The notes under the pieces: generated by a model
Databases searched by the model: none
The model's input: the letters and a program-made list of their open reading frames with translations, nothing else
Told to the model about the DNA's origin: nothing
Made by a program: the position numbers and the translations under genes
Part shown: piece after piece, positions 10,449 to 20,621 of the stretch
Numbering within the stretch: position 1 is the first letter of the stretch
Layout of the letters: the number at the start of each line of letters is the position of its first letter
NCBI GenBank assembly: GCA_016871495.1
Contig: VHDF01000016.1
Span: 1 to 64,000 of the forward strand
Direction of reading: 5' to 3'
Length of the DNA stretch: 64,000 nucleotides
Source of the DNA: Verrucomicrobiota bacterium
GTDB taxonomy: Bacteria; Verrucomicrobiota; Verrucomicrobiia; Limisphaerales; VHDF01

Positions 10449-10793
10449 ATGAAAAATACCGTTCTCCTCGCCCTGGCCCTGGCCCTCCTGGCGGGCAGCG
10501 TTCTGGCCTTGCGAAATTACGTCCGCGAGCAGCGCCAGAGCGAAGATTTCCCTGAAGGCGCCCATTGGTTGTGCCTCCAATGCCGGGAGGGTTTCACGGT
10601 GAGCCTTGAACAGGTGAACCAGTGGGCAGGCACCGATCCCGCCGGTGGTTTCGCGTGTCCGAAGTGCAAGAGCGGCCAAACTGCGCGCGCCAAGAAATGC
10701 CCCCTCCCTGCCTGCGGCAAGTTTTACCTCGAACGTAATCTGGTCATTGACGACAAAGTGTGCTGCCCGATCTGCAAGTCACCCCTGCCCTGA
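10449..10793 (+). CDS. Membrane-anchored zinc-ribbon protein
   Basis: The protein has 114 residues. An N-terminal hydrophobic helix (VLLALALALLAGSVLAL) could be a signal anchor. The rest contains four cysteine clusters (CLQC, CPKC, CPLPAC, CCPIC), which suggests two zinc ribbons. No enzyme motif is visible and I cannot name a family. It precedes the beta-helix protein gene by 61 bp on the same strand. Confidence 0.65.
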   Translation: MKNTVLLALALALLAGSVLALRNYVREQRQSEDFPEGAHWLCLQCREGFTVSLEQVNQWAGTDPAGGFACPKCKSGQTARAKKCPLPACGKFYLERNLVIDDKVCCPICKSPLP

Positions 10794-10854
10794 GCCAGGC
10801 TCGCGAGGCCGAATTTGGATTGCCCGAGCCGGGGGTTCCCATAACCTAGCAGCC

Positions 10855-11541
10855 ATGTATGCGCCGTCCGATTTGTTCGATCTCAATCACACCCGCCACG
10901 CTGCCCTGTTCCAAGGCTGCGAATTTGCCTGGGATGGATTGAAGAGGCTCAAGGATTACCTCCGCCAACATCTCAAGCCAGGACTTCACAATCGCTGCGA
11001 AGGCCGCGCCTTCATCGGCGAGAACGTTTTCATCGGCGAAGGCACCGTCGTGGAAGACGGCGTCATGATCAAGGGCCCCGCCCTCATCGGACGCAACTGC
11101 CAGATCCGCCACAACGCCTACATCCGCGAAGACGTCATCATCGGCGACGATTGCGTGGTGGGAAATTCCACGGAACTCAAGCACTGCCTGCTCTTCGACC
11201 ATGCCGTCGCGCCCCACTTCAACTACGCGGGCGATTCGATCCTGGGCTACAAGAGCCATCTCGGCGCCGGCGTCATCCTCTCCAATCTCAAAGTCGTGCC
11301 GGGTAACGTCACCGTGGAGAAGGACGGTGTCCCTTTTGACACCGGTCTGCGAAAGTTCGGAGCGCTCATCGGCGATAGCGCCGACATCGGCTGCAACAGC
11401 GTGCTCAACCCCGGATCGATTCTCGGACGCGGCTGCCTGCTCTATCCCGGCGTCAATTGGCGGGGCTTTCTCCCGGCCAACATGATCGTGAAAAACAAGG
11501 CGCAATCCGAAGTCGTGGTCCGTCGTCCGCGCGGCGTGTAG
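10855..11541 (+). CDS. Left-handed beta-helix (hexapeptide) nucleotidyl/acyltransferase-like protein
   Basis: This 228-residue protein is dominated by hexapeptide repeats (IGENVFIGEGTVVEDGVMIKG, IGRNCQIRHNAYIREDVIIGDDC), the left-handed beta-helix of the GlmU C-terminal domain and related acyltransferases. The segment HFNYAGDSILGYKSHLGAGVILSN is typical of the GlmU-type acetyltransferase site. The nucleotidyltransferase domain of GlmU is missing, so it is a stand-alone helix protein, probably acting on a sugar nucleotide. It lies 12 bp before dinG. Confidence 0.75.
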   Translation: MYAPSDLFDLNHTRHAALFQGCEFAWDGLKRLKDYLRQHLKPGLHNRCEGRAFIGENVFIGEGTVVEDGVMIKGPALIGRNCQIRHNAYIREDVIIGDDCVVGNSTELKHCLLFDHAVAPHFNYAGDSILGYKSHLGAGVILSNLKVVPGNVTVEKDGVPFDTGLRKFGALIGDSADIGCNSVLNPGSILGRGCLLYPGVNWRGFLPANMIVKNKAQSEVVVRRPRGV

Positions 11542-11553
11542 CACCGACTGGTC

Positions 11554-13719
11554 ATGATCGGCTTCCTGGATGAGACCGGGAAAAGCGCGGCATCCAGCTT
11601 GGTGGACAAGGTGGAGGCGATCTTTTCCCCGACGGGCCTTTTGTCCGGCGCGAGTTCTTTCGAATACCGCCCGCAACAGCAGCGCATGGCGGTGGAAGTG
11701 GCGCGCGCGCTCATGTCCAAGCAATCCTTGGTCGTGGAAGCCGGCACCGGCGTGGGAAAGAGCCTGGCCTATTTGATCCCCTCCATCCTCTACGCGATGC
11801 AGGAGGGTAAAAAGGCCGTCATTTCCACACACACGATCAATTTGCAGGAACAACTGATCGAAAAGGATTTGCCCCTGCTCTCCCGCATCCTCGAAGTCCC
11901 CTTCCGCTACACGATGCTGAAGGGGCGATCCAACTATCTCTGCACCCGCCGGCTTCAAAAAGCCCTGCAACAAGCCTCGACGCTCTTCACCTCGCCCGAA
12001 ACCGCCGAGTTGCACCGCATCGCCGAATGGGCCAAGACCACCGGCGATGGAAGCCTGTCCGACTTCGAAATCGAACCGGATCCGAAGGTGTGGACCCAGG
12101 TCTGCTCCGAGCGCGGCATCTGCACGCCCAAGAGATGCGGGGCCACGAGCGACTTCGCGCGCGATCACGGCCCCTGTTTTTTTCAAAAAGTCAGGCAACG
12201 CATCCTTTCCTCGGACGTGCTCGTCCTGAACCACACGCTTTTTTTCACGATGCTTTCGGGCGTGGACGAGGAACAAACGAGCGGCATCCTTTTCAAGAAC
12301 GACTTCGTCGTGTTCGATGAAGCCCACACCGTCGAGAGCGTGGCCGCGCGCCACAGCGGCCTGAGCGTCTCCAACACTCAACTGCGTTACGCCGCTCAAC
12401 GGCTCTGGAATCCCAACTCCGGAAAGGGCCTTCTGGCGGACCTCGTGAAAAGCCAGCCGGTTCAACTGGTGGACGAGTTGATGGAGGCGGGAGCCTCCTT
12501 CTTCCAGGCAGTCGAGCAAGCCTGCGATGAACTGGAAGCCCGGAGCGCTCGAAAGTCCCCCGGATTGCGCGAGAAAGCAGCCGGAGAGGCCGGCGCCCCT
12601 CGCCGCTCCTGGTCCGAGCTTCGCATCCGGCGGCCCGACTTGATCCCCGACACGGTCACGCTTCCAATCCAGCGGGTGCGGGAGGCGATCGGGAAACTGA
12701 TCGAATCCAGCGAGGATAAGGAAGCAGGCCTGGAGTTGATCGAATGCAATCGCCGGCTCGGAGAACTCAAGGAAGCCACGGCGGTGTTTCTCAGCCAGGC
12801 CGAGGAAGGCTTGGTTTATTGGGTGGAGCGCGCGGGCAAAGGACAGCAGATTCTGTCCCTCAATGCCGCGCCCGTCGATGTGGCCGGCTACTTGCGGCGG
12901 CGTTTGTTTGGAGGCCAAACCTCGGTCGTGATGACCAGCGCCACACTGGGCACGATCGCGAGCGAGCGCGAGTCATCCCAGCCTTCCCCCGGCCAAGCGC
13001 CGACCCGCCCGGTCCGGCGGGAGTTGCCCGCACCTTCCCCCGATGCGCCCCTGGCCTACTTCACGGGACGAGTGGGCGCGGAAAAGATCCGCGCGCTGCA
13101 AGTCGGATCTCCCTTCGATTACAAGCATCAGATGCGGGTCTACGTGGTCAATCGCATGCCGGACCCGCGCGATGCGGAATACACGAAGTCCTTGACCCAT
13201 TGGATTGAACATTTCGTCAGGAAGACACACGGGAAAGCCTTCGTGCTGTTCACCAGCTTCAAGCTGATGCACGAGGTGGCCGGTCGCCTGGATCGGTTTT
13301 TCGCCGAACTGGGGGTCAACGTGTTTGTGCAAGGCATGGGAACCCCGCGCTCGACCATGCTCGAGAAATTCAAGGAAGACGTGGATTCCGTGTTGTTCGG
13401 CACGGACAGCTTTTGGCAAGGGGTGGACGTCCCGGGCGAGGCGCTCTCCAACGTCATCATCACCCGGCTGCCGTTTGCGGTGCCGGATCATCCTTTGGTC
13501 GAGGCGCGCGTCGAGAACATCGAAGCGCGCGGGGGCAATTCTTTTGGAGAATTTTCGCTGCCCGAGGCCATTTTGAAGTTCCGCCAGGGCGTGGGCCGCC
13601 TGATTCGTCGGAAATCCGACCAAGGCATCGTGGTCATCCTGGACAACCGCGTGCTCACCAAGGGATATGGCAAGTCGTTCCTCGATTCGATCCCGGAATG
13701 CGAAGTGGAAATCGTGTAA
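11554..13719 (+). CDS. dinG: DinG/Rad3-type ATP-dependent DNA helicase
   Basis: This 721-residue superfamily 2 helicase has Walker A EAGTGVGKS near residue 65, the DEAH box VFDEAH near residue 254 and helicase C-terminal motifs (GTDSFWQGVD, RQGVGRLIRR). Four cysteines between motifs Ia and II (YLC, VCSERGIC, RCG, PCFF) are placed like the iron-sulfur cluster ligands of the family. It should unwind 5'-tailed DNA, D-loops and R-loops in repair. The length is typical. An insertion around residues 335-365 is charged and probably a loop. Confidence 0.88.
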   Translation: MIGFLDETGKSAASSLVDKVEAIFSPTGLLSGASSFEYRPQQQRMAVEVARALMSKQSLVVEAGTGVGKSLAYLIPSILYAMQEGKKAVISTHTINLQEQLIEKDLPLLSRILEVPFRYTMLKGRSNYLCTRRLQKALQQASTLFTSPETAELHRIAEWAKTTGDGSLSDFEIEPDPKVWTQVCSERGICTPKRCGATSDFARDHGPCFFQKVRQRILSSDVLVLNHTLFFTMLSGVDEEQTSGILFKNDFVVFDEAHTVESVAARHSGLSVSNTQLRYAAQRLWNPNSGKGLLADLVKSQPVQLVDELMEAGASFFQAVEQACDELEARSARKSPGLREKAAGEAGAPRRSWSELRIRRPDLIPDTVTLPIQRVREAIGKLIESSEDKEAGLELIECNRRLGELKEATAVFLSQAEEGLVYWVERAGKGQQILSLNAAPVDVAGYLRRRLFGGQTSVVMTSATLGTIASERESSQPSPGQAPTRPVRRELPAPSPDAPLAYFTGRVGAEKIRALQVGSPFDYKHQMRVYVVNRMPDPRDAEYTKSLTHWIEHFVRKTHGKAFVLFTSFKLMHEVAGRLDRFFAELGVNVFVQGMGTPRSTMLEKFKEDVDSVLFGTDSFWQGVDVPGEALSNVIITRLPFAVPDHPLVEARVENIEARGGNSFGEFSLPEAILKFRQGVGRLIRRKSDQGIVVILDNRVLTKGYGKSFLDSIPECEVEIV

Positions 13720-13816
13720 GGTTCGCATCGAGAGCGAGCCGGACTTCATCCGTATTACCAAAGTGTCATGAACGCGTAATCGGGGGGACATTTCGCAGGA
13801 GTGGAATGGAACTGAC

Positions 13817-14170
13817 ATGAAACCCCCGCGATCCCAAACCAGCGCTCTGGGTCCCCTGCTCCGCCAGGAAGCATGCGCCCTGCTGGACCGCATTCGCTAT
13901 GGAATCCTGGGAGTTCTGGTGTGCGCCGCGTTGGGCCACACCGTTCATCGCGAGTTCCTGGACACCGCTCTCAGTCCGGAACCCATTTCGCCCACGCAGG
14001 CGATTCAATCAAAGCCGCCGCGCCGGCGCCCGGTGATTCCGGCTGAACTTCAATTTCCCGTGGCTCTTCAGGAAGTCCGTCCGCAAGAGATCGGGCGGCA
14101 GCCATCCTGCCTTTCCGAACCGTCCATGGTCGTCCGCCCGGGGGCCATGGCGCGGGTTCGGACGGCCTAG
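13817..14170 (+). CDS. Hypothetical protein with one membrane segment
   Basis: The frame has 117 residues preceded by a purine-rich stretch (GGAATGGAAC) that could serve as a ribosome site. One hydrophobic segment (YGILGVLVCAALGHTV) follows a basic N-terminus, and the remainder is Pro/Arg-rich with no motif. It may be a small envelope protein or a chance open frame in GC-rich DNA. Confidence 0.35.
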   Translation: MKPPRSQTSALGPLLRQEACALLDRIRYGILGVLVCAALGHTVHREFLDTALSPEPISPTQAIQSKPPRRRPVIPAELQFPVALQEVRPQEIGRQPSCLSEPSMVVRPGAMARVRTA

Positions 14171-14309
14171 GATGTCTGCCGCCCGATTTCACGAGCGGCG
14201 GGCTTTCAGCGGAGCCTCCCCCGGCCGCCAGCGTGCAGTCGCACCGGGTGCATGAAAGAGTTTCCTTCAATCTTGCTGTACGAACACGGTCGGGCATCAT
14301 GGGCGGCGC

Positions 14310-14993
14310 ATGCGAATCTTGGTGGTTGAAGACGATCCGAAGATTGCGTCGTTCATCGTCAAAGGCTTGAAACAGCATAGCTTCGGGGTGGATGCGTGCC
14401 CCGATGGCGAGGAAGCCATGAGTTTGGCCCTGACGACCGATTACGACACCGCGATCGTGGATATCATGCTCCCCAAATTGGACGGCCTCAGCCTCGTGCA
14501 ACGCTGGCGCGCCAAAGGAATCAAGATCCCCGTATTGTTCCTGAGCGCCAAAGCCACGGTGGACGACCGGGTGCGGGGCTTGCAGGCGGGGGCGGACGAC
14601 TACTTGACCAAGCCCTTTGCCTTTTCGGAGTTGTTGGCGCGCGTCCAGGCGCTCATCCGGCGCGCCACGCGTCCCGCGGAGCCGAATCTGCTCGTGTGCG
14701 GAGATCTCGCGCTCGACTTGCTGACGCGGGAGGCGACACGAGGCCAGGAACAAATCGAGCTGCAGCCCCGCGAGTTCGCCCTGCTCGAATATCTCATGCG
14801 GAATTCGGGACGGACGGTCACCAAGACGATGGTGTTGGAACACGTTTGGGATTACAGTTTCGATCCGCAGACCAATGTTGTGGATGTCCTGGTTCACCGC
14901 TTGCGCGCCAAAATCGATCCCGACAAATCAAGACTCCACACGTTGCGTGGCGTCGGCTATGTCCTCAAACCTGCTCCAACGGCTCCGGCGTGA
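14310..14993 (+). CDS. OmpR-family response regulator
   Basis: The 227-residue protein has a receiver domain with acidic pair EDD, phospho-acceptor Asp51 in [11 protein letters not shown] and the conserved Lys in TKPFAF, followed by a winged-helix DNA-binding domain ([36 protein letters not shown]). It resembles the CusR/CopR group. It overlaps the start of the sensor kinase gene by about 35 bp, so the pair is translated together. The signal sensed is not evident. Confidence 0.9.
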   Translation: MRILVVEDDPKIASFIVKGLKQHSFGVDACPDGEEAMSLALTTDYDTAIVDIMLPKLDGLSLVQRWRAKGIKIPVLFLSAKATVDDRVRGLQAGADDYLTKPFAFSELLARVQALIRRATRPAEPNLLVCGDLALDLLTREATRGQEQIELQPREFALLEYLMRNSGRTVTKTMVLEHVWDYSFDPQTNVVDVLVHRLRAKIDPDKSRLHTLRGVGYVLKPAPTAPA

Positions 14994-16461
14994 CGTCAGC
15001 GTCCGGATCACTCTCTGGCACGCCGGGCTTTTCTCCGTCGGGACGGGGGCGCTCTTCTTCCTCGCCTATTACCTGCTGGTCTCGGCGATCGTAGGCAAGG
15101 ACGCGGAGATCCTGGAAGCGAAGCTCAAGGAATACGCGGTCACTTATCGCGCGGGAGGGGCTCCGGCGTTGCAAAGCGCGGTCAATCGGGACGCCTCCAC
15201 CGGCAGCCAGAGGCGTCTCTTTGTGCGGCTGGTCAACCGGAGGAATGACATCATTTTGACCGAGGTCCCTCCGGAATGGATCACCGTGAAAGAGGTTGAG
15301 ACAGGATTTGAGGGCTGGCGTCGCCGGGTGGGAGTGATTCGCATTCCCGTCAATGAGGAGCGGGAACTGGCCCTTTCCTCGACCGCCCTCCATGACGGCT
15401 CGCTGCTGCTGGTGGGGCGAAGCTCGCAAAACCAAACCGCCGTGCTCGAACCCTTCAAGCGCGTCTTTCTCGGGGTCGGAGGCGGCATGATCTTGTTCAG
15501 TCTGGGCGCGGGATGGCTCATCGCCCGGCGCGCGATGCTTCCGGTGCGGCAGGTGGTCGAGACCGCGCAATCGATTCTGAGCACGGGCAATCTTGACTCG
15601 CGGGTGCCCACCCATTCTTCGCACGACGAGTTGAGCGAGATGGCCGACTTGTTCAACACCCTGCTCGACCGCAATCAAGCTCTGATCCGGGCCATGCGAG
15701 AATCGCTCGACAACGTGGGTCACGACCTTCGCACCCCGCTCACCCGCCTGCGGGGCACCGCCGAAATGGCCCTTCAAGAACACGTCGATCCAAACGTCAT
15801 CCGCGAGGCCCTGGCGGATTGCGTTGAGGAATCGGAACGTGTGCTCAGCATCTTGCGAACGCTCATGGATGTCACCGAGGCGGAGGCGGGAATGATGAGG
15901 CTCCACAAGGAGACGCTTGACCTCAACGCCTTGCTCAAGGAAGTGGTGGAGCTCTATGAATACGTGGCTGAGGAAAAGAACCTTCGCATTCGCCTGGACT
16001 TGCCCGCCCGCAGCGTGGCCTTCGCGGATCGCAACCGCCTGCGGCAGGTGTTTGCCAACTTGCTCGACAACGCGGTCAAATACACGCCTGAAGGAGGTCA
16101 CATCGTCGTCAGCGCCCGTTCGGATTCCGGGCGGGCCATCGTGCGTTTCAACGACTCCGGACTCGGAATTTCAGAGGAGGAACAGCCAAAGATTTGGACC
16201 CGGCTTTATCGCGGTGACAAGAGCCGGTCTCAGCGCGGACTTGGTCTGGGCCTGAGCTTGGTCAAAGCCATCGTGGAAGCGCACGGCGGCATCGCGACGG
16301 TGTCCAGCCAGCCGGGCGTGGGCTCCTCATTCTCCGTCGAACTGCCCAATCCAGGCTCCTCCACGGGAGCGGGACTGCTTGCCCTCAAGGAGGCTTCGGA
16401 AAAAAGCGCTGGTGAAACAGGTGTGAAAGCGCCCACCACTCAAGCGGCTCCGGTTTCCTGA
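14959..16461 (+). CDS. Sensor histidine kinase
   Basis: The protein has two membrane helices (near residues 19-40 and about 170-190) flanking a periplasmic sensor, then a HAMP domain, dimerisation domain with phospho-acceptor His about 255 ([14 protein letters not shown]) and ATPase domain ([32 protein letters not shown]). It autophosphorylates and passes phosphate to the regulator whose gene it overlaps. The start at 14959 removes a non-homologous N-terminal stretch of the longer frame. Its 3' end overlaps the convergent YihY gene by 22 bp. Confidence 0.9.
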   Translation: MSSNLLQRLRRDVSVRITLWHAGLFSVGTGALFFLAYYLLVSAIVGKDAEILEAKLKEYAVTYRAGGAPALQSAVNRDASTGSQRRLFVRLVNRRNDIILTEVPPEWITVKEVETGFEGWRRRVGVIRIPVNEERELALSSTALHDGSLLLVGRSSQNQTAVLEPFKRVFLGVGGGMILFSLGAGWLIARRAMLPVRQVVETAQSILSTGNLDSRVPTHSSHDELSEMADLFNTLLDRNQALIRAMRESLDNVGHDLRTPLTRLRGTAEMALQEHVDPNVIREALADCVEESERVLSILRTLMDVTEAEAGMMRLHKETLDLNALLKEVVELYEYVAEEKNLRIRLDLPARSVAFADRNRLRQVFANLLDNAVKYTPEGGHIVVSARSDSGRAIVRFNDSGLGISEEEQPKIWTRLYRGDKSRSQRGLGLGLSLVKAIVEAHGGIATVSSQPGVGSSFSVELPNPGSSTGAGLLALKEASEKSAGETGVKAPTTQAAPVS

Positions 16462-17843
16462 ACGATTTGCAGCAGCGTGACCTGCCCTGCCGCGCGGGCT
16501 TCCGCGTGCCGCACGGCGTCCACGTGTTTGGAGACGGGCGCCAGCGCGGGATCGGAGCGAGTGGCAATGGCAATGCCCTGACCGGACCGCATCGATTGCA
16601 GCACGTGATGCACGGTGATCTGGTCCAGCGGCCTGGCCGGAACGAACGTCGGATTCGCGGCGGCGGCTTCGGCCACCAAACCGGATTTGACGAGCATTTG
16701 CATCAGCCTCAGCGCCAGGGTTTCAGGGATCTCGAGTGCGGCCGCCCATTCTCGTATGGCCTTGGGCGATTCGCCCTTGTGGAAACTCAAGGCCAAAGCG
16801 GTCATCAATCTCAACGCGGCAAACTCTCGGCCGCTCTGATGAACCGCATCGCTTTGCAGGCCGATGGCGTAGGCCCGGCGGCTTTGAAAGGCGCAGGCGA
16901 CCTGGGCGCCAAACAACATGATCATCCATGAAAAATAAAGGCCCAGGAGGAACACCGGCAAAAGAGACATCGGACCGTAGATGGTCGCGTAAGTGAACAC
17001 CTTCGAGGCATAGTGCACGTTGACCAGGTTGTTCAACTGCCACAGGCATCCGCCTACCGCGCCCCCAACCAGCGCCGCCCGCCAATCCACTTTGGTGTTG
17101 GGCATCACCTGGTAAAACAAAGCGAATCCGAGGCTCAACAGCGCAAAGGGAAACAAGGACACCAAAAAGACCCCGACGAAAGGTAGCGATTCGATCCATT
17201 GCCGCGTGAGGGCAAAATGGGATCCGGTGGTCACGCCGATGGCGAGCAGGAGGAAGAGCGGCCCCAGCGAGATGGCCGCCCAATAGTGCACCACCCGGGA
17301 AAACCAACTGCGTCCGCGCGGCACACCCCAGATGTCGTTGAACGCGGTTTCGATGGTGGCCAGCAAGGACACGGCGACGAAGACCAGGCCGAGCACGCCG
17401 CCCACGTTGAGCGCCCCGCTTTGAATTCTTCCGATGTACTGCGTGATGCTTTGCACCACCTCCCGGCGTCCGTCCTTCACCTCGGCGTTGGGATTCTTGG
17501 AAACCAAGTCCAGTTGGGGAGCGACTTTGGCGACGGCGGACTCAATCAGCGCCTCGATCGGTCGTTCTCCCTGTTTCTTGAGGAGACTGGAGCTGATGCC
17601 GACGGCCAAAGCCAGCAAGGGCACGATGGCCAGCAGCGTGGTGTAAGCGAGCGCGGAGGCGCGGGACGGACAGCGATTTCGACCGTAGCTCTTGCCGACA
17701 CTCACCCAGAACTGGAGAAAAGACCGCCCGGCCGGAGGCATCGCTCCCGGCACAAGATGGACCGAAGGGTCATCTTCCAGGATGGCTTGAGCCTCCTCTT
17801 GCAGACGCTTGAGCTTCAGCACTGGGGTCGCGGGTTCAGCCAT
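16440..17843 (-). CDS. YihY/BrkB family inner-membrane protein
   Basis: About six transmembrane helices fall between residues 65 and 320, with the family pattern [19 protein letters not shown], followed by a cytoplasmic tail of about 130 residues ([17 protein letters not shown]) that resembles a winged-helix domain. Members were once called ribonuclease BN, wrongly. Their function is unsettled, perhaps transport. It is the last gene of the six-gene minus-strand cluster, 4 bp after the PfkB kinase gene. Confidence 0.82.
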   Translation of the reverse strand: MAEPATPVLKLKRLQEEAQAILEDDPSVHLVPGAMPPAGRSFLQFWVSVGKSYGRNRCPSRASALAYTTLLAIVPLLALAVGISSSLLKKQGERPIEALIESAVAKVAPQLDLVSKNPNAEVKDGRREVVQSITQYIGRIQSGALNVGGVLGLVFVAVSLLATIETAFNDIWGVPRGRSWFSRVVHYWAAISLGPLFLLLAIGVTTGSHFALTRQWIESLPFVGVFLVSLFPFALLSLGFALFYQVMPNTKVDWRAALVGGAVGGCLWQLNNLVNVHYASKVFTYATIYGPMSLLPVFLLGLYFSWMIMLFGAQVACAFQSRRAYAIGLQSDAVHQSGREFAALRLMTALALSFHKGESPKAIREWAAALEIPETLALRLMQMLVKSGLVAEAAAANPTFVPARPLDQITVHHVLQSMRSGQGIAIATRSDPALAPVSKHVDAVRHAEARAAGQVTLLQIVQETGAA

Positions 17844-17847
17844 GGAA

Positions 17848-18747
17848 CTAAGCCTCCGTCGCCTCACGATAGGCCCGCACGCGCGCGTCGATGTCCGACC
17901 GGCTGACCTTGGTTGTTCGCGTCAGACCGAATCCTTCGCAACAAAACGAGGCCACGACGCTGCCATGCACGATCGCCTGGCGAAGGTTTTTCTCGATGGA
18001 GCCTTTGCAGCCGGCGAGATAGCCGAGCAGTCCTCCGACAAACGAATCTCCCGCCCCGGTGGGATCGATGACGTTCTCGAGCGGAAATGCAGGAGCCACG
18101 AATAAACCCGAAGGCCCGGACAACAAGGCGCCGTGCTCCCCCTTCTTGATGATGACAAACTTCGGACCCAATCGATGAATCTTGCGCAATGCGGTCAGCA
18201 GATTCTCGGTGCCGGCCAACTGCCGGGCCTCGCTGTCGTTGAGAACGAAGGCATCGATCTTCTTCAGCAGGCGCAGCAAATCCGGCAGCGCGATGTTGAG
18301 CCAAAGATCCATCGTGTCGGCCACGATGAAACGCGGGCGGTTCACCTGGCTCAGGACGTGCAACTGAAGGGAAGGTGCGATGTTGGCAAGGAGCACATAC
18401 GGAGTGTCTCGATGCCGGTCGGGAAGGCGCGGAGAAAAAGTCTCAAAAACCCCCAACTCGGTGGCCAGCGTGCGTCGGTGATTCATGTTGAGCTCATATT
18501 CGCCCGACCAGTGGAATGTCTTGCCCCCGGTTTGTTGCAGTCCTTCCAGATCGATCCCATGCTTGCGGTAAAGAGCCCGATAACGGGGGGGGAAATCCGC
18601 CCCCACGATTCCAACCAGTTTGGTCGGAGCAAAAAAGCTCGCGGCCACAGCGGCGTGGCTGGCGGAACCACCCAGCAATCGCGGGTTCTCACGGGTCGGA
18701 GTCTTGATGGAATCGAGTGCGGTGGATCCAACGACGAGTACGCTCAT
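17848..18747 (-). CDS. PfkB-family sugar kinase
   Basis: This ribokinase-like kinase has the glycine-rich N-terminal signature (LLGGSASHAAVAAS) and the C-terminal catalytic signature IDPTGAGDSFVGG with the base Asp. The substrate cannot be told from sequence; a sugar, a nucleoside or a hydroxymethylpyrimidine is possible. The start at 18747 overlaps the thiE stop by 4 bp (ATGA type), indicating translational coupling. The thiE neighbour hints at a link to vitamin metabolism, but that is inference. Confidence 0.82.
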   Translation of the reverse strand: MSVLVVGSTALDSIKTPTRENPRLLGGSASHAAVAASFFAPTKLVGIVGADFPPRYRALYRKHGIDLEGLQQTGGKTFHWSGEYELNMNHRRTLATELGVFETFSPRLPDRHRDTPYVLLANIAPSLQLHVLSQVNRPRFIVADTMDLWLNIALPDLLRLLKKIDAFVLNDSEARQLAGTENLLTALRKIHRLGPKFVIIKKGEHGALLSGPSGLFVAPAFPLENVIDPTGAGDSFVGGLLGYLAGCKGSIEKNLRQAIVHGSVVASFCCEGFGLTRTTKVSRSDIDARVRAYREATEA

Positions 18748-19394
18748 GTAGCCTTGGACTCTAAGCGTTTCCGAAAGGCACGGCAAGCTTGAGCCACATC
18801 CGGAGCCTTGAGGATCGCCGAGACGACACAAATCCGCCGGGCGCCAGCCTCCAGCACCGCCGCGAGTCGTTCCCCATCAATCCCTCCGATGGCAAACCAC
18901 GGAATCGTGAGGTTGGCCGCCGCCCACCGGACATACTCCAGGGTCACGGGGAGGGCGCCGGGCTTCGTGCCTGTCGCATACACAGGACCGATGGCGACGT
19001 AGTCCGCCCTGGCTTGAACCGCGCGAAGGGCCTGTTCGGGCGCGTGTGAACTCAGCCCCAGCCGCCAGACTGCCCCTGAACCACGCGCGTCATCGGCAGA
19101 TCGATGACCCGCCTCGAAGAAATCCTCTTGCCCCAGGTGGCAAAAATCCGCGCCGCACGCCCGGGCAATCTCGGGATGATCGTTGATCACCAGCCCCACG
19201 CTTCCCGCGTGGAGAATCGGCTGGATCGCCTCCGCCACCTTCAAGATCCTGTCCGGAGACCAGTCCTTGGCCCGCAACTGAACGAGGTCGGACCCTCCGT
19301 CCACAAGGGCGCGCGCAATTTCGACGGGCAACCTGCCCTCCAGATACGCCGAATCGATGAAGGTGTAGAGCCGGCAATCGCCGAGGGGTTTCAC
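18744..19394 (-). CDS. thiE: Thiamine-phosphate synthase
   Basis: The protein has 216 residues of the ThiE/TenI fold. Motifs are SDLVQLRAKDW, VGLVINDHPEIARACGADFCHLGQEDF, YVAIGPVYATGTKPG and IPWFAIGGIDGERL. The family condenses hydroxymethylpyrimidine diphosphate with thiazole phosphate to give thiamine phosphate. Phosphate-binding Gly motifs are present. It overlaps the upstream haem-protein gene by 4 bp. The non-catalytic TenI paralogue is an alternative. Confidence 0.82.
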   Translation of the reverse strand: MKPLGDCRLYTFIDSAYLEGRLPVEIARALVDGGSDLVQLRAKDWSPDRILKVAEAIQPILHAGSVGLVINDHPEIARACGADFCHLGQEDFFEAGHRSADDARGSGAVWRLGLSSHAPEQALRAVQARADYVAIGPVYATGTKPGALPVTLEYVRWAAANLTIPWFAIGGIDGERLAAVLEAGARRICVVSAILKAPDVAQACRAFRKRLESKAT

Positions 19395-20614
19395 GGCGAC
19401 TTCTTGAGGGTGGTCAGGTATTCGACCAAATCCACCAATTCCTCCACCGTCATCGCTTGATCCAAACCGGCGGGCATGATGGAAAGTTTTTGCTGCTCTT
19501 TCCGGATCACTTCCGACTTCGGATAGCGGGTGACAATGCCGGTTTGCGCCTTGATCGAGATCTGGTCCACGGTCTCACTGGCAAGCAAGCCGAAAGGTTC
19601 ATCGCCGTTCTTGAGTTCCAACGCCCAAGCCTCAAACCCGAAGGAAACTCCAGCGCTGGGATTAAGAATGGCCTCGTAAAGCGCGTCCTTTCCAAGTTTG
19701 TCGCCGATCTCCGTGAGACCCGGACCGAAATCCACACCTTCCTGGCCCACCTGATGGCACTTGATGCAACCCACCTCGTCCCGCCGGTAAATCTTGGCGC
19801 CGCGAACAGGATCACCTTTCCGGGCTAACAGTTCGGCGACGGGAGGCAGCTTCTTCTCGGTTTCGGCAGGGACGGGAGGCAGCACCTTGGCAGCCTCCGC
19901 CCGAAGGTCCAGCCAGCGGATCTTGCTTAACTCCGCCGCAGCCAAAGGTTTCAGGTCCTCCACGAGGCGCCCCTGGATGGCCGACGCGATGAGGCTGGCG
20001 GCGCCGGATTCCACGCGGGCGAGCGAGCGGACGGCTTCCTGGCGCAAGGGCGGATCGAAGTGGGCGTTCTGAACCAGCGGTTGCAGCAACGCGCCGATTT
20101 GGTTCGCTTCCGTATTGCCCGCGAGCCTGGTCAAACTGATCGCTTGCGAAGCATTGGTGCCCTGCAACACGCCTTTCACCAGATCGGTCGAACCATGATC
20201 CAGGATGATCCGCAATGACTCGACGCCCGTGGCGTTGTCCGGATGCTTCAGGGCCAACTTAAGCAACTCGGCGTCCTGGTCCTTGATCTTGAAGTCGCGA
20301 ACGATCTCCAGGAACTGGGGGCGTCCCCGGGTCTGGCTGAGGACCTTGTAGACCGCGCTTTTGACCGCGGTGTTGGATTCCAAATCGACGCCCTTCAAGC
20401 GGTCGAGCGCCTCGATGGCAATGGCCAGCTTTTGCGCCTCCGCATCGTTGGAACTCTCCGCGCCACGAACGACGCCCACAGCCAGAGCCAAGCCCCATGA
20501 AACCAGAAATGCACGTTTCCCCCAGGCAAGGACAGGGCATGCCGCCACCCGTCGCAAGGAGTCGCGCAGGATGGTGGACTTGTCTCCTTCCAACTGCGGG
20601 AACCGATCCTTCAT
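19391..20614 (-). CDS. Exported PVC-type haem-binding protein (c-type cytochrome)
   Basis: A hydrophobic export segment (AFLVSWGLALAVGVVRG) is followed by helical HEAT-like repeats and a C-terminal domain with one covalent haem site, CIKCH, near residue 283, and a distal methionine region (LSIMPAGLDQAMT). This matches the PVC putative haem-binding domain usually fused to the C-terminus of the dehydrogenase encoded just upstream. Here the two are separate genes with 7 bp between them and this one has its own signal. It probably passes electrons from the dehydrogenase in the periplasm. Confidence 0.82.
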   Translation of the reverse strand: MKDRFPQLEGDKSTILRDSLRRVAACPVLAWGKRAFLVSWGLALAVGVVRGAESSNDAEAQKLAIAIEALDRLKGVDLESNTAVKSAVYKVLSQTRGRPQFLEIVRDFKIKDQDAELLKLALKHPDNATGVESLRIILDHGSTDLVKGVLQGTNASQAISLTRLAGNTEANQIGALLQPLVQNAHFDPPLRQEAVRSLARVESGAASLIASAIQGRLVEDLKPLAAAELSKIRWLDLRAEAAKVLPPVPAETEKKLPPVAELLARKGDPVRGAKIYRRDEVGCIKCHQVGQEGVDFGPGLTEIGDKLGKDALYEAILNPSAGVSFGFEAWALELKNGDEPFGLLASETVDQISIKAQTGIVTRYPKSEVIRKEQQKLSIMPAGLDQAMTVEELVDLVEYLTTLKKSP

Positions 20615-20621
20615 GCGGATC

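Noticed and set aside
10846-12918. 690-residue minus-strand open frame across the beta-helix and dinG genes
   Set aside because: It is antisense to two clear genes and has the His/Gly/Arg-rich composition of a shadow frame in GC-rich DNA.
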